A stretch of 64,000 bases of DNA from Deinococcus ruber (GTDB lineage: Bacteria > Deinococcota > Deinococci > Deinococcales > Deinococcaceae). The notes under the pieces were generated by a model, which had not been told where the DNA came from, did no database searches, and worked only from the letters and a program-made list of their open reading frames with translations. The DNA is taken from NCBI RefSeq assembly GCF_014648095.1, contig NZ_BMQL01000010.1:1-64000 (forward strand). Direction: 5' to 3'. This document shows, piece after piece, positions 28,148-39,288 of the stretch. Every line of letters begins with the position of its first letter. Position 1 is the stretch's first letter. The position numbers and the translations under genes are program-made.

Positions 28148-28241
28148 CGTGCTGTGCAGGCAGATGGGGGCACGTTCTGTAAGCGATCTTGCGGCGCAAA
28201 CCGGGATGCATGTCCCGTCCTGCCGCCCGAAATGCCTGTGA

Positions 28242-28325
28242 TAAGATATGCCAGAGCTTGACATCCGATTCGTCGGGCCATCACCAGTCGTGATTCCCGA
28301 ACACCCCGCCCCTGCGGCGAGGTGT
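28242..28325 (+). promoter_or_regulatory. Possible promoter and leader hairpin of ATPase operon
   Basis: The 350-base gap between amtB and the ATPase operon holds a -10-like TAAGAT (28242-28247, in GTGATAAGATATG) without a clear -35. A leader hairpin follows, ACACCCCGCC/GGCGAGGTGT (28301-28325, one mismatch). A consensus TTGACA at 28258 has no good -10 at 17 bases. The first gene has a strong ribosome binding site (AAGGAGGA, 28393-28400), so the mRNA is leadered. Confidence 0.35.
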
Positions 28326-28405
28326 CTTGGCTCACGGAACCTTAAGACATCGTTCGTGTTCCATCCATACCGCCGTACCCCACAGACCGAAGAAGGAGGA
28401 AGAAT

Positions 28406-28723
28406 TTGGACGCTTCAAGTCGAGTCCTCTTGGAACTCGCGGCCCGCGAGCAGGCGCTGGACGCCAAGATCGAGGCTGCCCGCACCGCTGCTGCCGAGCA
28501 GGTGAGGGCCGCCGAGACCCAGGCGGCACAGATCCTGCAAGAGGCCCAGGCACGGATAGACGCCATGACTGCCGAGCACGAACAGGCGCTGGATGCCGAG
28601 GTGCAGCAGATTCGTTCTCAGGCCTCCGCGCAGGCACAGACGCAGGCGCAGGCGACCCGTGAACGTGCCGAGGGCAAACTGACCGCTGCCATCGAAACCA
28701 TCATGAGGGCGGTGCTGCCGTGA
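28406..28723 (+). CDS. V/A-type ATP synthase peripheral-stalk subunit (G/H)
   Basis: A 105-residue, almost wholly helical protein rich in Ala, Gln and Glu (AREQALDAKIEAARTAAAEQVRAAETQAAQILQEA), as expected of the peripheral-stalk subunit that pairs with subunit E in a right-handed coiled coil; in Thermus it is called G. The start is TTG at 28406, set by the ribosome binding site AAGGAGGA 5 bases upstream. It is the first gene of the nine-gene ATPase operon. Confidence 0.87.
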   Translation: MDASSRVLLELAAREQALDAKIEAARTAAAEQVRAAETQAAQILQEAQARIDAMTAEHEQALDAEVQQIRSQASAQAQTQAQATRERAEGKLTAAIETIMRAVLP

Positions 28724-28739
28724 GCGGCAGGGCGGCCCT

Positions 28740-30779
28740 ATGATCAACCCGATGCAGCAGGTGGTGGTGGCGGGCCGTCAACGCGACAGCCGCGCCATCA
28801 TGCAGGCCCTCCAGACGGCGGGCGTGCTGCACATCGTTCCAGTCGAGGCGACGCCCGGCAGCACCTTCCAGACCGGGCCACTTGGCGGGCAGGCCGCCGA
28901 GGATCGCCGCGAGGCCGAGCGTCTGCTGGCCCGCAGTGAAAGCACGCTGGCCATGACCGGCGTGCCGCGCAGCGCCGCCCGTGCCGCTCTTCCCGCCGAA
29001 GACCAGTGGGGGATGTTGGTCGATCAGGTCGCCACGCCCGCGACTCAGCTCGACGACCAGGAAAGTCTGCTCCGCAGCGACCTGGAAACCCAGCGCACGT
29101 ATGGCCCGGTGGTCACGGTGCTGGCGCGTCTGGCCTCGGGTATCGACGAGAGCAAGAGACTTGCGCTGTTGTCGCTGACCACCGAGAACCCGGCAGAGTT
29201 GCAGGCCGCCGACGCTGCGCTACGTGCCGAACTGAAAGACCGTTACGCCCTCGCTTCCGAGCGGGTGCGTGAAGGTCTGACGGCGGTGGCCGTCGCGGTG
29301 ATGAGCGAAGACCGCGACCGTGCCCGCGCGGCACTCAGCAAGGCCCGCCTGGGCGAGCTGCGGCTGCCCGGACGCTTTGAGCGGCTGCCGCTGCGCGAGG
29401 TGGCGCAGGAATTCACCCGCATCGGCAGCAGCAGCGAGAGTGCGCTGCGCGACGTGGAGACTCAGAAGAAGCGCCTGGCCGACCAGCACGGCGCACAGCT
29501 CCTGAGCATCCGTGACGCGCTGGCCGACCGGGTGGCCATCGACGACGCCCGCGCTCAGACGGCACGCGGCAAATACGGCTTCGTGCTTCAGGGATACGTC
29601 CCGACCGACCGGGTAGAGGGCATGAAGGCCGCCCTCGCACCGTTCGGAAACAGCGTCATGACCGAGCTGAGTGCCGTGGACGAGCATCACGGCGCGGGCG
29701 CGATCCCGGTGCAGCTCAAGAACAACGATTACACCCGCAACTTCGAGTTCCTGCTGAACATCTCCGATCCGCCGCGCTACGGAACCTTCGATCCGTCGTG
29801 GGTGGTGGCGCTGTTCTTCCCGCTGTTCTTCGGCTTTATCGTCGCCGATATCGGCTTCGGTTCGCTGTTTCTGATTGCCGCTGCCTGGATGATCGGCAAG
29901 AGCAAGCGCGGCGAGAGCCTGCCCATCGGACTGCTGGGCATCACGCTCGATCCCAGCACCATGTATCAGGTGGGCTACGTGCTGCGAACTATGAGTCTCT
30001 GGAGCATTCTGTTCGGGTTCCTGACCGGCGAATTCTTCGGCAACATCATGGAAAAGCTGCACGTGTTCTACGTCAACCCCACGCTGATCAAAAACATCTG
30101 GGGTGTGACGCTGGGCGAGGGCGAGCACGAAACCGGTCTGATTCCGATTCTGATGCCGCGTGTGCTGCCCGAATTCTCGACCACCCTGCTGCTGATCTGT
30201 CTGGCGCTGGGCATCATCTTCGTGCTGTGGAGCTGGACGCTGCGTGCTCAGCTCACCCTCAAAGAGCGCCACATGAACCACTTCTGGGAAGCGGTCGGCA
30301 TGCTCGGCGGTCTGGTGGGTCTGATTCTGCTGGCCTACATTTCCAGCGCCGGACGCAACTTCGGTGCGCTGGGCAATTTCGGTAGCCCGCTGGTCTGGAT
30401 CATGCTGCTGGGCTTCGCGGTGTTCATTCTGGGCGTCATCATGTCGCGCGCCTTCCTGATGATCATCGAGATTCTGTCCAACGGCGGCAACATCATCAGC
30501 TTTACCCGACTGTTCGCGGTGGGTGTGTCGGCGGCCATTCTCGCCAACCTCGCCACCGACGTGGGCTGGAGTCTGGGCGGCACACTGCCGGTCATCGGGC
30601 CGCTGCTCGGAATCGTGGTGGGCCTGCTGGTTCACACCTTCCTGTTTGCGCTCACGATTCTGGGCCACGTCATGCAGCCCATCCGACTTATGTGGGTCGA
30701 ATACCTCAACCCCACCGGCTTTTATCAGGACAACGGCATCCGCTATAACCCGTTTGCCCGCGTCAGCCTCAAGAAGTAA
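28740..30779 (+). CDS. atpI: V/A-type ATP synthase subunit I (a-subunit)
   Basis: The 679-residue I subunit forms the proton half-channels beside the proteolipid ring. The N-terminal half (to about residue 330) is a soluble arm with long helices. The C-terminal half has about seven to eight membrane helices. The stretch RFLLNISDPPRYGTFDPSWV... begins the membrane part as EFLLNISDPPRYGTFDP, and the helix with NIISFTRLFAVGVSAAIL plus LVHTFLFALTILGHVMQPIRLMWVEY contains the functional Arg residues. Length matches the family (about 650). Confidence 0.95.
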   Translation: MINPMQQVVVAGRQRDSRAIMQALQTAGVLHIVPVEATPGSTFQTGPLGGQAAEDRREAERLLARSESTLAMTGVPRSAARAALPAEDQWGMLVDQVATPATQLDDQESLLRSDLETQRTYGPVVTVLARLASGIDESKRLALLSLTTENPAELQAADAALRAELKDRYALASERVREGLTAVAVAVMSEDRDRARAALSKARLGELRLPGRFERLPLREVAQEFTRIGSSSESALRDVETQKKRLADQHGAQLLSIRDALADRVAIDDARAQTARGKYGFVLQGYVPTDRVEGMKAALAPFGNSVMTELSAVDEHHGAGAIPVQLKNNDYTRNFEFLLNISDPPRYGTFDPSWVVALFFPLFFGFIVADIGFGSLFLIAAAWMIGKSKRGESLPIGLLGITLDPSTMYQVGYVLRTMSLWSILFGFLTGEFFGNIMEKLHVFYVNPTLIKNIWGVTLGEGEHETGLIPILMPRVLPEFSTTLLLICLALGIIFVLWSWTLRAQLTLKERHMNHFWEAVGMLGGLVGLILLAYISSAGRNFGALGNFGSPLVWIMLLGFAVFILGVIMSRAFLMIIEILSNGGNIISFTRLFAVGVSAAILANLATDVGWSLGGTLPVIGPLLGIVVGLLVHTFLFALTILGHVMQPIRLMWVEYLNPTGFYQDNGIRYNPFARVSLKK

Positions 30780-30844
30780 TGTTCCTGTTTTCGTCTGTCA
30801 CTCAAGCAGTTCAAATTCACCCCACCCTGTTCCGGAGGAAGTCC

Positions 30845-31150
30845 ATGAAGAAATTTGCCAAGTATCTGCCCGCCGCCGCCGCCCTCGCCACTGCCGCTAT
30901 CAGCAGCGACGCCTTCGCGCAGGCCACCACCACCACCGATGCCAGCGACGTCGGCCTCAAGGCCATCGGCGCGGGTCTGGCACTGGGCCTGGGAGCCGTG
31001 GGCACCGGACTGGCGCAGGGGCCGATTGGTGCCGCCGCCGCCGGTGTGACCGCCGAGCGCCCCGAGAAGTTCGGTCAGATGGCGATCTGGTTCTTCATCC
31101 CCGAAACCCTGGTGATCTTCGGCTTCGTCGGCTTCTTCCTCCTCAAGTAA
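30845..31150 (+). CDS. atpK: V/A-type ATP synthase proteolipid subunit K
   Basis: The 101-residue rotor-ring subunit. An N-terminal signal-like segment (MKKFAKYLPAAAALATAAISSDAFA) is followed by one hairpin of two membrane helices: LKAIGAGLALGLGAVGTGLAQGPIGAAAAG and WFFIPETLVIFGFVGFFLL. The Glu in IPETL is the proton-carrying carboxylate. Many V-type K subunits have four helices; the two-helix form with a cleaved or retained leader is also seen in Thermus. The start at 30845 has CGGAGGAAG upstream; a longer in-frame start would add a non-conserved tail. Confidence 0.93.
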   Translation: MKKFAKYLPAAAALATAAISSDAFAQATTTTDASDVGLKAIGAGLALGLGAVGTGLAQGPIGAAAAGVTAERPEKFGQMAIWFFIPETLVIFGFVGFFLLK

Positions 31151-31165
31151 GGACGGGCAGCCGAT

Positions 31166-31735
31166 ATGAGCCTTGCAGAAATTCTAGAAAGTGAAATTCA
31201 GGGCGAGATCTCGGCCATCCAGCAGCAGGCGAACACCCGTGCCGCCGAGATCGTGGCGAAGGCACAGGAGCAGGCTCAGGCCCTGATCGACAGCCGTACC
31301 CGCCTGCTCGCCAACGAGAAGGCTGCCGGTCTGACCCGTGCCCGTAGCGCCGCCGATCTGGACAGCAATGCCCAGCGTCTGTCGGCCTCGGACTCCTTGC
31401 AGATGCGTGCCTTCCAGGAAGCGGAGGCGCAGCTCAAGGTGATTCCGCAGCATCCCGAGTACCCGCAGATCGTGCAGCGGCTGCTTGAGGAGGCGCACGC
31501 GGCGCTGCCGACGGCGGAAGCCATCGAGACCAGCAGCGGCGAGCTAGAGACGGTGCGTCAGGTGGCGCAGAATCTCGGCATTCAGGCCCCGGTGCGCGTC
31601 AACGACAGCGTGACGACGGGCGTGCGGCTGGTGGGTGCGGGCGGCAAGACCAGCCTTCAGAACACCCTGCTGGGCCGCCTGCAATCCGGGCGCGAAACCC
31701 TGAGCGCCCAGGTGTCGCGGCTGCTGCAAGAGTGA
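31166..31735 (+). CDS. atpE: V/A-type ATP synthase subunit E
   Basis: The 189-residue peripheral-stalk subunit E. A long N-terminal helix (SLAEILESEIQGEISAIQQQANTRAAEIVAKAQEQ, about residues 2-100) pairs with the G-type subunit. The globular C-terminal part (LETVRQVAQNLGIQAPVRVNDSVTTGVRLVGAGGKTSLQNTLLGRL) binds the A/B head. The position after K and before C matches the Thermus gene order. Confidence 0.9.
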   Translation: MSLAEILESEIQGEISAIQQQANTRAAEIVAKAQEQAQALIDSRTRLLANEKAAGLTRARSAADLDSNAQRLSASDSLQMRAFQEAEAQLKVIPQHPEYPQIVQRLLEEAHAALPTAEAIETSSGELETVRQVAQNLGIQAPVRVNDSVTTGVRLVGAGGKTSLQNTLLGRLQSGRETLSAQVSRLLQE

Positions 31736-31747
31736 AGGGGGCAAGCT

Positions 31748-32725
31748 ATGAATAACCCCTACGGTTACATCAACGGGCGCGTCCGCATGATGCGGGTCGA
31801 GCTGCTGGAAAGCCGCTCGCTCGACGAGGCGCAGAACGCTGCCACGTATCCGGAGTACCTGCGCCAGATCAGTGAAACGTCGCTGCGGGAAGACCTCGGT
31901 GACGCCACTGCTCAGGGTGCGGGCCTGGGACAGCTCGACGAGGCGCTCAGCCGCAATTATCTGCGAAGCGTGCAGAAACTTCGCAGCATCGTGACCGGGC
32001 AGCCCGCGCAGGAAGTCGAAGCGCTGCTGCTGCGGTACGATCTCCAGAACGTCAAGACGCTGGTACGCGGCGTTCTGACCGGACGCACCTCCGACGACAT
32101 CGTGGGCGGTCTGATTCCGGCGGGAACGATTCCCTGGAGCGCCCTGCAAGCGGCGGCCCAGAGTACCGACGTGCCCAGCCTCGCCCAGACGCTCAGCGTG
32201 GCGGGCGGCAAGATGGGCGGCGTGCTGCGTGCAGCCGTGTCGGGTGGCAGTGCATCCATGCTCGATCTGGAAGTGGCGCTCGATCAGGGCTACTACCGTT
32301 CTGTTCTGGCAGGTGTGCGCGGCGCAGCAGTGCGGCGGTATTTCACCCGTGAAATCGACCTGCGGAACCTGCTGATTGCCCGTCAGCTTCGGGGCAGCGC
32401 CGTTACCAACCGCTATTTCATTCCGGGAGGCCGCGACGTGACCGAAAGCGACTTCCTGCGAATCGCGGGCGGTGACAACGGCACCGTGTCCGATCTGGCT
32501 CCGGTGCTGGAAGCGCCCGACCTGGGAACTGCCGAAGCCATCGTGCGTCGTCAGCTCAACGAAGCGTCGCGCAACGTCGCCATGAGCGATCCGCTGGGGC
32601 CGGGCGTGGCTCTCGATTATCTGCGCCGCAAGGAGCAGGAGATCGCCCGGCTTCGTCTGGTGGGCCGCGCCAAGTTCTATGGCCTGAGCAAGGAAGAGCT
32701 GGCAAGGGAGTTGCAAGGTGCATAA
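31748..32725 (+). CDS. atpC: V/A-type ATP synthase subunit C
   Basis: The 325-residue C subunit caps the proteolipid ring and links it to the central stalk. It begins NNPYGYINGRVRMMRVELLESRSLDEA. The repeated helical segments LLLRYDLQNVKTLVRGVL and LVVEREIDLRNLLIARQ-like FTREIDLRNLLIARQLRG are the typical AC39 motifs. It overlaps the subunit F start by 8 bases, so the two genes are coupled. Confidence 0.94.
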   Translation: MNNPYGYINGRVRMMRVELLESRSLDEAQNAATYPEYLRQISETSLREDLGDATAQGAGLGQLDEALSRNYLRSVQKLRSIVTGQPAQEVEALLLRYDLQNVKTLVRGVLTGRTSDDIVGGLIPAGTIPWSALQAAAQSTDVPSLAQTLSVAGGKMGGVLRAAVSGGSASMLDLEVALDQGYYRSVLAGVRGAAVRRYFTREIDLRNLLIARQLRGSAVTNRYFIPGGRDVTESDFLRIAGGDNGTVSDLAPVLEAPDLGTAEAIVRRQLNEASRNVAMSDPLGPGVALDYLRRKEQEIARLRLVGRAKFYGLSKEELARELQGA

Positions 32726-33044
32726 GGTCGTCGTCCTGACCGATTCCGAGAGCGCGACCGGGTTCCGGCTGGCGGGCAGCGAAGTGGTCGATACCACGCC
32801 CGACCGGGCGGTGGCCGATCTGGAGCGCCTGATCACCCAGGGAAACTATGGCCTGATCGCCATTGATCAGAGCCTGATTCCCGATCCGGCGAAGGCAGTG
32901 GAGCGTGCCATGCGTGGCCGTGACCTGCCGATCCTGCTGCCGATTCCCAGCCTTCAGGACGCTTTCTCGGCGCAGACCGTGGACGCCAAGGCGTACATGG
33001 GCAAGCTGGTGCGTGACACCATCGGCTTCGACATCAAACTGTAG
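32718..33044 (+). CDS. atpF: V/A-type ATP synthase subunit F
   Basis: The 108-residue central-stalk subunit F has a CheY-like fold. HKVVVLTDSESATGFRLAGSEVV is the conserved N-terminus and YGLIAIDQSLIPD the middle strand. The start is GTG at 32718 inside the end of subunit C. A 114-base gap with an inverted repeat separates it from subunit A. Confidence 0.93.
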   Translation: MHKVVVLTDSESATGFRLAGSEVVDTTPDRAVADLERLITQGNYGLIAIDQSLIPDPAKAVERAMRGRDLPILLPIPSLQDAFSAQTVDAKAYMGKLVRDTIGFDIKL

Positions 33045-33049
33045 GCTAT

Positions 33050-33130
33050 GAGCAGTCAGCCATGAGCTATGAGCGAACCGCTTGCGCCCTGTGTCAAGCA
33101 GCTTCCGTTCATAGCTCATAGGCCAGCGCT
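33050..33130. repeat. Inverted repeat inside ATPase operon (F/A gap)
   Basis: The left arm AGCCATGAGCTATGAGCGAACCGCTTG (about 33058-33084) mirrors the right arm CAAGCAGCTTCCGTTCATAGCTCATAGGCC (about 33095-33124). Another copy of the word CTATGAGC lies just before. It would form a hairpin in the operon mRNA. Confidence 0.65.
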
Positions 33131-33158
33131 TCACCGCCTCTATTCAAGGGAGTAGCAC

Positions 33159-34918
<1,760 letters not shown>

Positions 34919-34922
<4 letters not shown>

Positions 34923-36328
34923 CCCTGCTTCAGAAGGAATACAACGACGTCGCCTACATCTCGGGGCCGCTGCTGTTCGTCAACAGCGCCTCCGACCTCG
35001 CCTACAACGCCATCGTCAACATCAAGGACGGCAGCGGGCGCGTGCGCGGCGGTCAGGTCATCGAGGTGTCGGACGAGCACGCCATCATCCAGATCTTCGA
35101 GGACACCCGTGGTCTCGACCTCGCCACTGCCAGCGTGTCGCTGGTGGAAGACGTGGCCCGCCTCGGCGTGAGCCGTGAGATGATCGGCCGCCGCTTCGAC
35201 GGACTGGGCCGCCCCATCGACGGACTGCCCGCCGTAGTGGCCGACAAGCGCGTTTCGATCAACGGTCAGGCGATGAACCCCGCCAGCCGCGCCAAGCCCG
35301 AAGAGTTCATTCAGACGGGCATCAGCACGATTGACGTGAACACCAGCCTGATCCGTGGACAGAAGCTCCCGATTTTCTCGGGTTCCGGTCTGCCGCACAA
35401 CGAGCTGGCCGCGCAGATCGCGCGTCAGGCGACGGTGCCGGGGCACGAGGGCGACTTCGCGGTGGTCTTCGCGGCGATGGGTCTGACACAGCGCGAGGTG
35501 TCGTTCTTCACGCAGGAATTCGAGCGCACCGGGGCACTCGCCCGCTCGGTGCTGTTCCTCAACAAGGCCGATGATCCCACCGTCGAGCGCATCCTGACGC
35601 CGCGCATGGCCCTGACCACCGCCGAGTACCTGGCTTTCGAGCTGGGCTATCACGTGCTGGTGATCCTGACCGACCTGACGAACTACTGCGAGGCGCTGCG
35701 CGAGATCGGTGGCGCACGCGAGGAAATCCCCGGACGACGCGGTTTCCCCGGCTACATGTACACCGACCTTGCGTCGCTGTACGAGCGGGCGGGCGTGGTG
35801 CAGGGCAAGCCCGGCAGCGTGACCCAGATTCCGATTCTCTCGATGCCTGACGACGATATCACCCACCCCATCCCCGACCTGACCGGCTACATCACCGAGG
35901 GTCAGATCGTGGTTGACCGTGGCCTGAACGCCAAGGGCATCTTTCCGCCGATCAACCCGCTGCCGTCGCTGTCGCGTCTTCAGGGCAACGGCATCGGCAA
36001 GGGCAAGACCCGCGCCGACCACAAGAACGTTTCCGACCAGCTGTTTGCGGCCTACGCCAACGGCCTCGACCTCCGCAAACTCGTCGCCATTACCGGTGAA
36101 GACGCGCTGAGCGAGACCGACAAGCTGTACCTGTACTTTGCCGACGACTTCGAGAAGTACTTCATCGGGCAGGGCGGACAGAACCGCAGCATCGACGAGA
36201 GCCTGACCGTGGCCTGGGGCATTCTGAGCAAGCTGCCGCAGTCTCAGCTCACCCGTCTGAGTAAGGACACCATCGACAAGTACTACGGCACCAAGATGGA
36301 CGAGACCTGGAGAGGCAACCGGATCTAA
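34919..36328 (+). CDS. atpB: V/A-type ATP synthase regulatory subunit B
   Basis: The 469-residue non-catalytic B subunit. [28 protein letters not shown] is the barrel; [11 protein letters not shown] and [36 protein letters not shown] follow. The last segment lacks a Walker A loop, as is usual for [24 protein letters not shown] is the strongly conserved late motif. It is coupled to A by a 4-base overlap. Confidence 0.97.
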
Positions 36329-36406
36329 GTGATGAGGGGCGAGCGATGAGTGAGGCGTTGTCGAAACGTGCGACCTTCATCACCCGTCCCGCTTCACCCA
36401 TCACTC
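36328..36406. repeat. Inverted repeat inside ATPase operon (B/D gap)
   Basis: This begins right after the subunit B stop. The left arm (GTGATGAGGGGCGAGCGATGAG, about 36329-36350) is an imperfect mirror of the right arm (CTTCATCACCCGTCCCGCTTCACCCATCAC, about 36374-36403). It shares the GTGATG/CATCAC words of the repeat at 8835-8960. The ribosome binding site of subunit D (GGGAGGTGA) follows directly. Confidence 0.55.
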
Positions 36407-36426
36407 TAGAAGGGAGGTGAATTGTT

Positions 36427-37110
<684 letters not shown>

Positions 37111-37139
37111 GTACGAGCGAGCTTTACAAGATCGAGATG

Positions 37140-37175
37140 CAGCCACTTCTGAACGGGGGTGGCTGTTTTCTTTTT
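37140..37175 (+). terminator. Terminator of the ATPase operon
   Basis: CAGCCAC and GTGGCTG form a stem around a 12-base loop, followed by TTTTCTTTTT. It is placed 30 bases after the subunit D stop. Confidence 0.85.
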
Positions 37176-37189
37176 GTTCAGGCAGAGTC

Positions 37190-37738
37190 TTATCGGAGCA
37201 GAGTCGCCGTCACCTTTGCCAGATCGACTCGGTGAAAATAGCGCGGCAGATCAGTCAGGCCGCCGAGCGCCTGCTGAATCCACTCAGCACGGACTTCCCC
37301 TTCACTGAGCAAATACTCTTCGATGATCCACCGCTTGTCGATGCCCAGAATACTGAGCAGGGCGGCGACCACCACGCCCGTTCTGTCTTTGCCCGACGTG
37401 CAGTGAATGAGCACCGGGAAGGCTAGCGTGCTGTTTTCAAAGACAGAAATGACCTCGTTCAGCCAGCGCCGAACACGCGGATTCGTCGTATCGTAGTTCT
37501 CCAGATCGTTCGGGGCGGGAAGATGAAACACTTGGGCACCGAAGGTCTGCCGATCTGGCCCACGCCGCAGATTGAGGATGGTTCTGGGCTGTCCGATGTT
37601 TGCCGGGGTGTCCACGAAGTCGAGTTTGCCGCCCCGCAGGAGCCGCCCGGCGGGCAGGGGAGAAGCGTCTGTCAGCAGGCTGAGGTACTCGCCCACGTCA
37701 CGGAAATTGACGCAGCCCACCGAAGAATCAAGCTCCAT
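37190..37738 (-). CDS. Tyrosine/dual-specificity phosphatase
   Basis: A 182-residue cysteine phosphatase of the bacterial Y_phosphatase3 type. VNFRDVGEYLSLL near the N-terminus is the family 'NFRD' start, and LIHCTSGKDRTGVVVAALLSILGI (about residues 110-133) contains the CX5R catalytic loop with Cys and Arg present. Members remove phosphate from phosphotyrosine proteins or phosphoinositides. It overlaps the upstream HD-hydrolase gene by 11 bases, so it is part of a three-gene unit with a nucleoside hydrolase. Confidence 0.88.
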   Translation of the reverse strand: MELDSSVGCVNFRDVGEYLSLLTDASPLPAGRLLRGGKLDFVDTPANIGQPRTILNLRRGPDRQTFGAQVFHLPAPNDLENYDTTNPRVRRWLNEVISVFENSTLAFPVLIHCTSGKDRTGVVVAALLSILGIDKRWIIEEYLLSEGEVRAEWIQQALGGLTDLPRYFHRVDLAKVTATLLR

Positions 37739-38321
37739 GTTGATCTTCAGTGTCAGCTTCTCTGAGGGTTGCCAGCGCCGCCCCCAGATTCACCCGCGCC
37801 CCCGTCTCCAGTCCTGCAAATTCCGGCGTGCTGTAGATGCGCTCTCTGCTCAGAAAGCCCTGCAACACGGCTGCTCTCCCCGCCCGGTACGCGGGCCAGT
37901 CCACGAAGCTGTATTCCTGCCGGATGGCCCGCTCGTACTGCCAGAAGACTGGAGCCGCTGCACCCAGAATGCTCAGATCGGCGTCGATCAGCAGGGCTTC
38001 GGTGCGGGTGGACGGGGGAGAGGTGTGGCGCGTGGCGAGGATCAGCGCCCGAATTTCTTGCCGCAGCTCGGATGGTGCGGAGGCAGCGGCAAGCCAGTCG
38101 TCAAAGACATCGGCGCTCTGCTCCTCGTTGTCGTGGCGCTGCGGATCATAAATCAGGTCGTGTCCCCACACCGCCAGGGCCAGCGCAGGCGTCAGTCCTC
38201 GGCGGATTTCCAGGGCGCTCAGCATGTTCTGAATGTGCGTGATGTTGTGGTAGGCCCGCCCCGGCTGCGTATAAAAGGGCGTGCAGTATGCCTGTGCCGC
38301 CGCCAGCAGCTCGGTGTTCAT
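37728..38321 (-). CDS. HD-domain metal-dependent hydrolase
   Basis: A 197-residue HD-superfamily protein. RAYHNITHIQNML gives the first His, LALAVWGHDLIYDP the HD pair, and LLIDADLSILGA the last Asp. This small HD type is often annotated as a predicted metal-dependent phosphohydrolase; a nucleotide substrate is plausible given the neighbouring nucleoside hydrolase. The start at 38321 overlaps the stop of the nucleoside hydrolase as ATGA, and its own end overlaps the phosphatase gene. Confidence 0.85.
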   Translation of the reverse strand: MNTELLAAAQAYCTPFYTQPGRAYHNITHIQNMLSALEIRRGLTPALALAVWGHDLIYDPQRHDNEEQSADVFDDWLAAASAPSELRQEIRALILATRHTSPPSTRTEALLIDADLSILGAAAPVFWQYERAIRQEYSFVDWPAYRAGRAAVLQGFLSRERIYSTPEFAGLETGARVNLGAALATLREADTEDQHGA

Positions 38322-39244
38322 CGCAGGCGTTCGTGCAGCAGCGCGTACACACCGTCTTCGTCGGCGTGGGTGGCAAGCTGCACATTGGGAGCACCGTCTT
38401 CCAGCGTGGTCATGCCCGCCCGCTCGCCCTCGTCGGTATTGACGTGAACGCGGGCCGCCTCCAGCGCAAACAGCTCGGGGCGCAGCAGGTAGGCGACGGT
38501 GCAGGGGTCGTGTAGCGCTCCGACGCGCTGATCGCGCACCTCGATGCGGTTCAGGTAGTCGGCCAGCATGTCGGCGCACAGCACGGCGGAAGGTGTTCCC
38601 AGCGCGTGCAGGGCCGCCACTCGTTCGCGGGTCACGCGCACCTGCCGCGTCAGATTCAGGCCGAACAGCACCACGCGTGCGCCGCTTTCAAGTACCACCC
38701 GCAGCGCGTGGGGATCGGCGTAGGTATTGAATTCGGCGTAGGGCGTCACGTTGCCCAGCTTGGGCGCACTCACGTCCAGGCTGCCGCCCATAATCACGAC
38801 CTCCTTCAGCCGCGCCAGACAGCCCGGGTCGAGGCGTTCGGCCAGCGCTAGATTGCTGACTGGCCCGGTGGCACACACCGTCAGTTCGCCGCTGAACTCC
38901 CGGCTGAGCTGACTCAGGGCGAGGGCGGCGTGCAGCGCTTCCGGCTGCTTTGCAGTTTCCGGCAGGGTCACGCTGCCCAGACCACCGCGCCCATGAATCT
39001 CGGGGGCGTACACCGGGGCACGGACGAGCGGCGCGGCGGCTCCGGCATACAGCGGCACGTCGGCGCGGCCTGCGAAGGCCAGCAGTTCCAGACCGTTGCG
39101 CGTGGTGTCGGTCAGGGCGACATTGCCGTGGGTGGTGGTCACGGCCCGCAGCGAAAGGTCCGGGCTGTGCAGCGCCAGCAGCAGCGCCACCGCGTCGTCG
39201 ATACCGGGGTCGCAGTCGTGAACAAGCGGTTGAACCAGAGTCAT
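38318..39244 (-). CDS. Nucleoside hydrolase
   Basis: A 308-residue inosine-uridine-preferring nucleoside hydrolase. VHDCDPGIDDAVALLLAL (residues 8-25) is the DxDxGxDD calcium/ribose site. VCATGPVSNLALAERL and VIMGGSLDVSAPKLGNVTPYAEFNTYADPHAL are the other conserved blocks. It cleaves nucleosides to base and ribose, and could act on nicotinamide riboside as some relatives do. A TAGACT box lies 6 bases before the ATG. It is the first gene of the three-gene unit. Confidence 0.93.
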   Translation of the reverse strand: MTLVQPLVHDCDPGIDDAVALLLALHSPDLSLRAVTTTHGNVALTDTTRNGLELLAFAGRADVPLYAGAAAPLVRAPVYAPEIHGRGGLGSVTLPETAKQPEALHAALALSQLSREFSGELTVCATGPVSNLALAERLDPGCLARLKEVVIMGGSLDVSAPKLGNVTPYAEFNTYADPHALRVVLESGARVVLFGLNLTRQVRVTRERVAALHALGTPSAVLCADMLADYLNRIEVRDQRVGALHDPCTVAYLLRPELFALEAARVHVNTDEGERAGMTTLEDGAPNVQLATHADEDGVYALLHERLR

Positions 39245-39250
39245 GGAAGA

Positions 39251-39256
39251 AGTCTA
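39251..39256 (-). promoter_or_regulatory. -10 box (TAGACT) before nucleoside hydrolase
   Basis: TAGACT on the minus strand lies 6 bases before the ATG at 39244. Confidence 0.5.
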
Positions 39257-39288
39257 GCCTGAGCGCCGGGAAGTGGCAGACTGAGGGT

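Noticed and set aside
28258..28263. Consensus TTGACA upstream of the ATPase operon
   Set aside because: The hexamer 17 bases downstream (TCACCA) is not a plausible -10 box, so it is probably fortuitous.
29220..30668. 482-codon minus-strand frame
   Set aside because: It is antisense to ATPase subunit I and has no recognisable domain.
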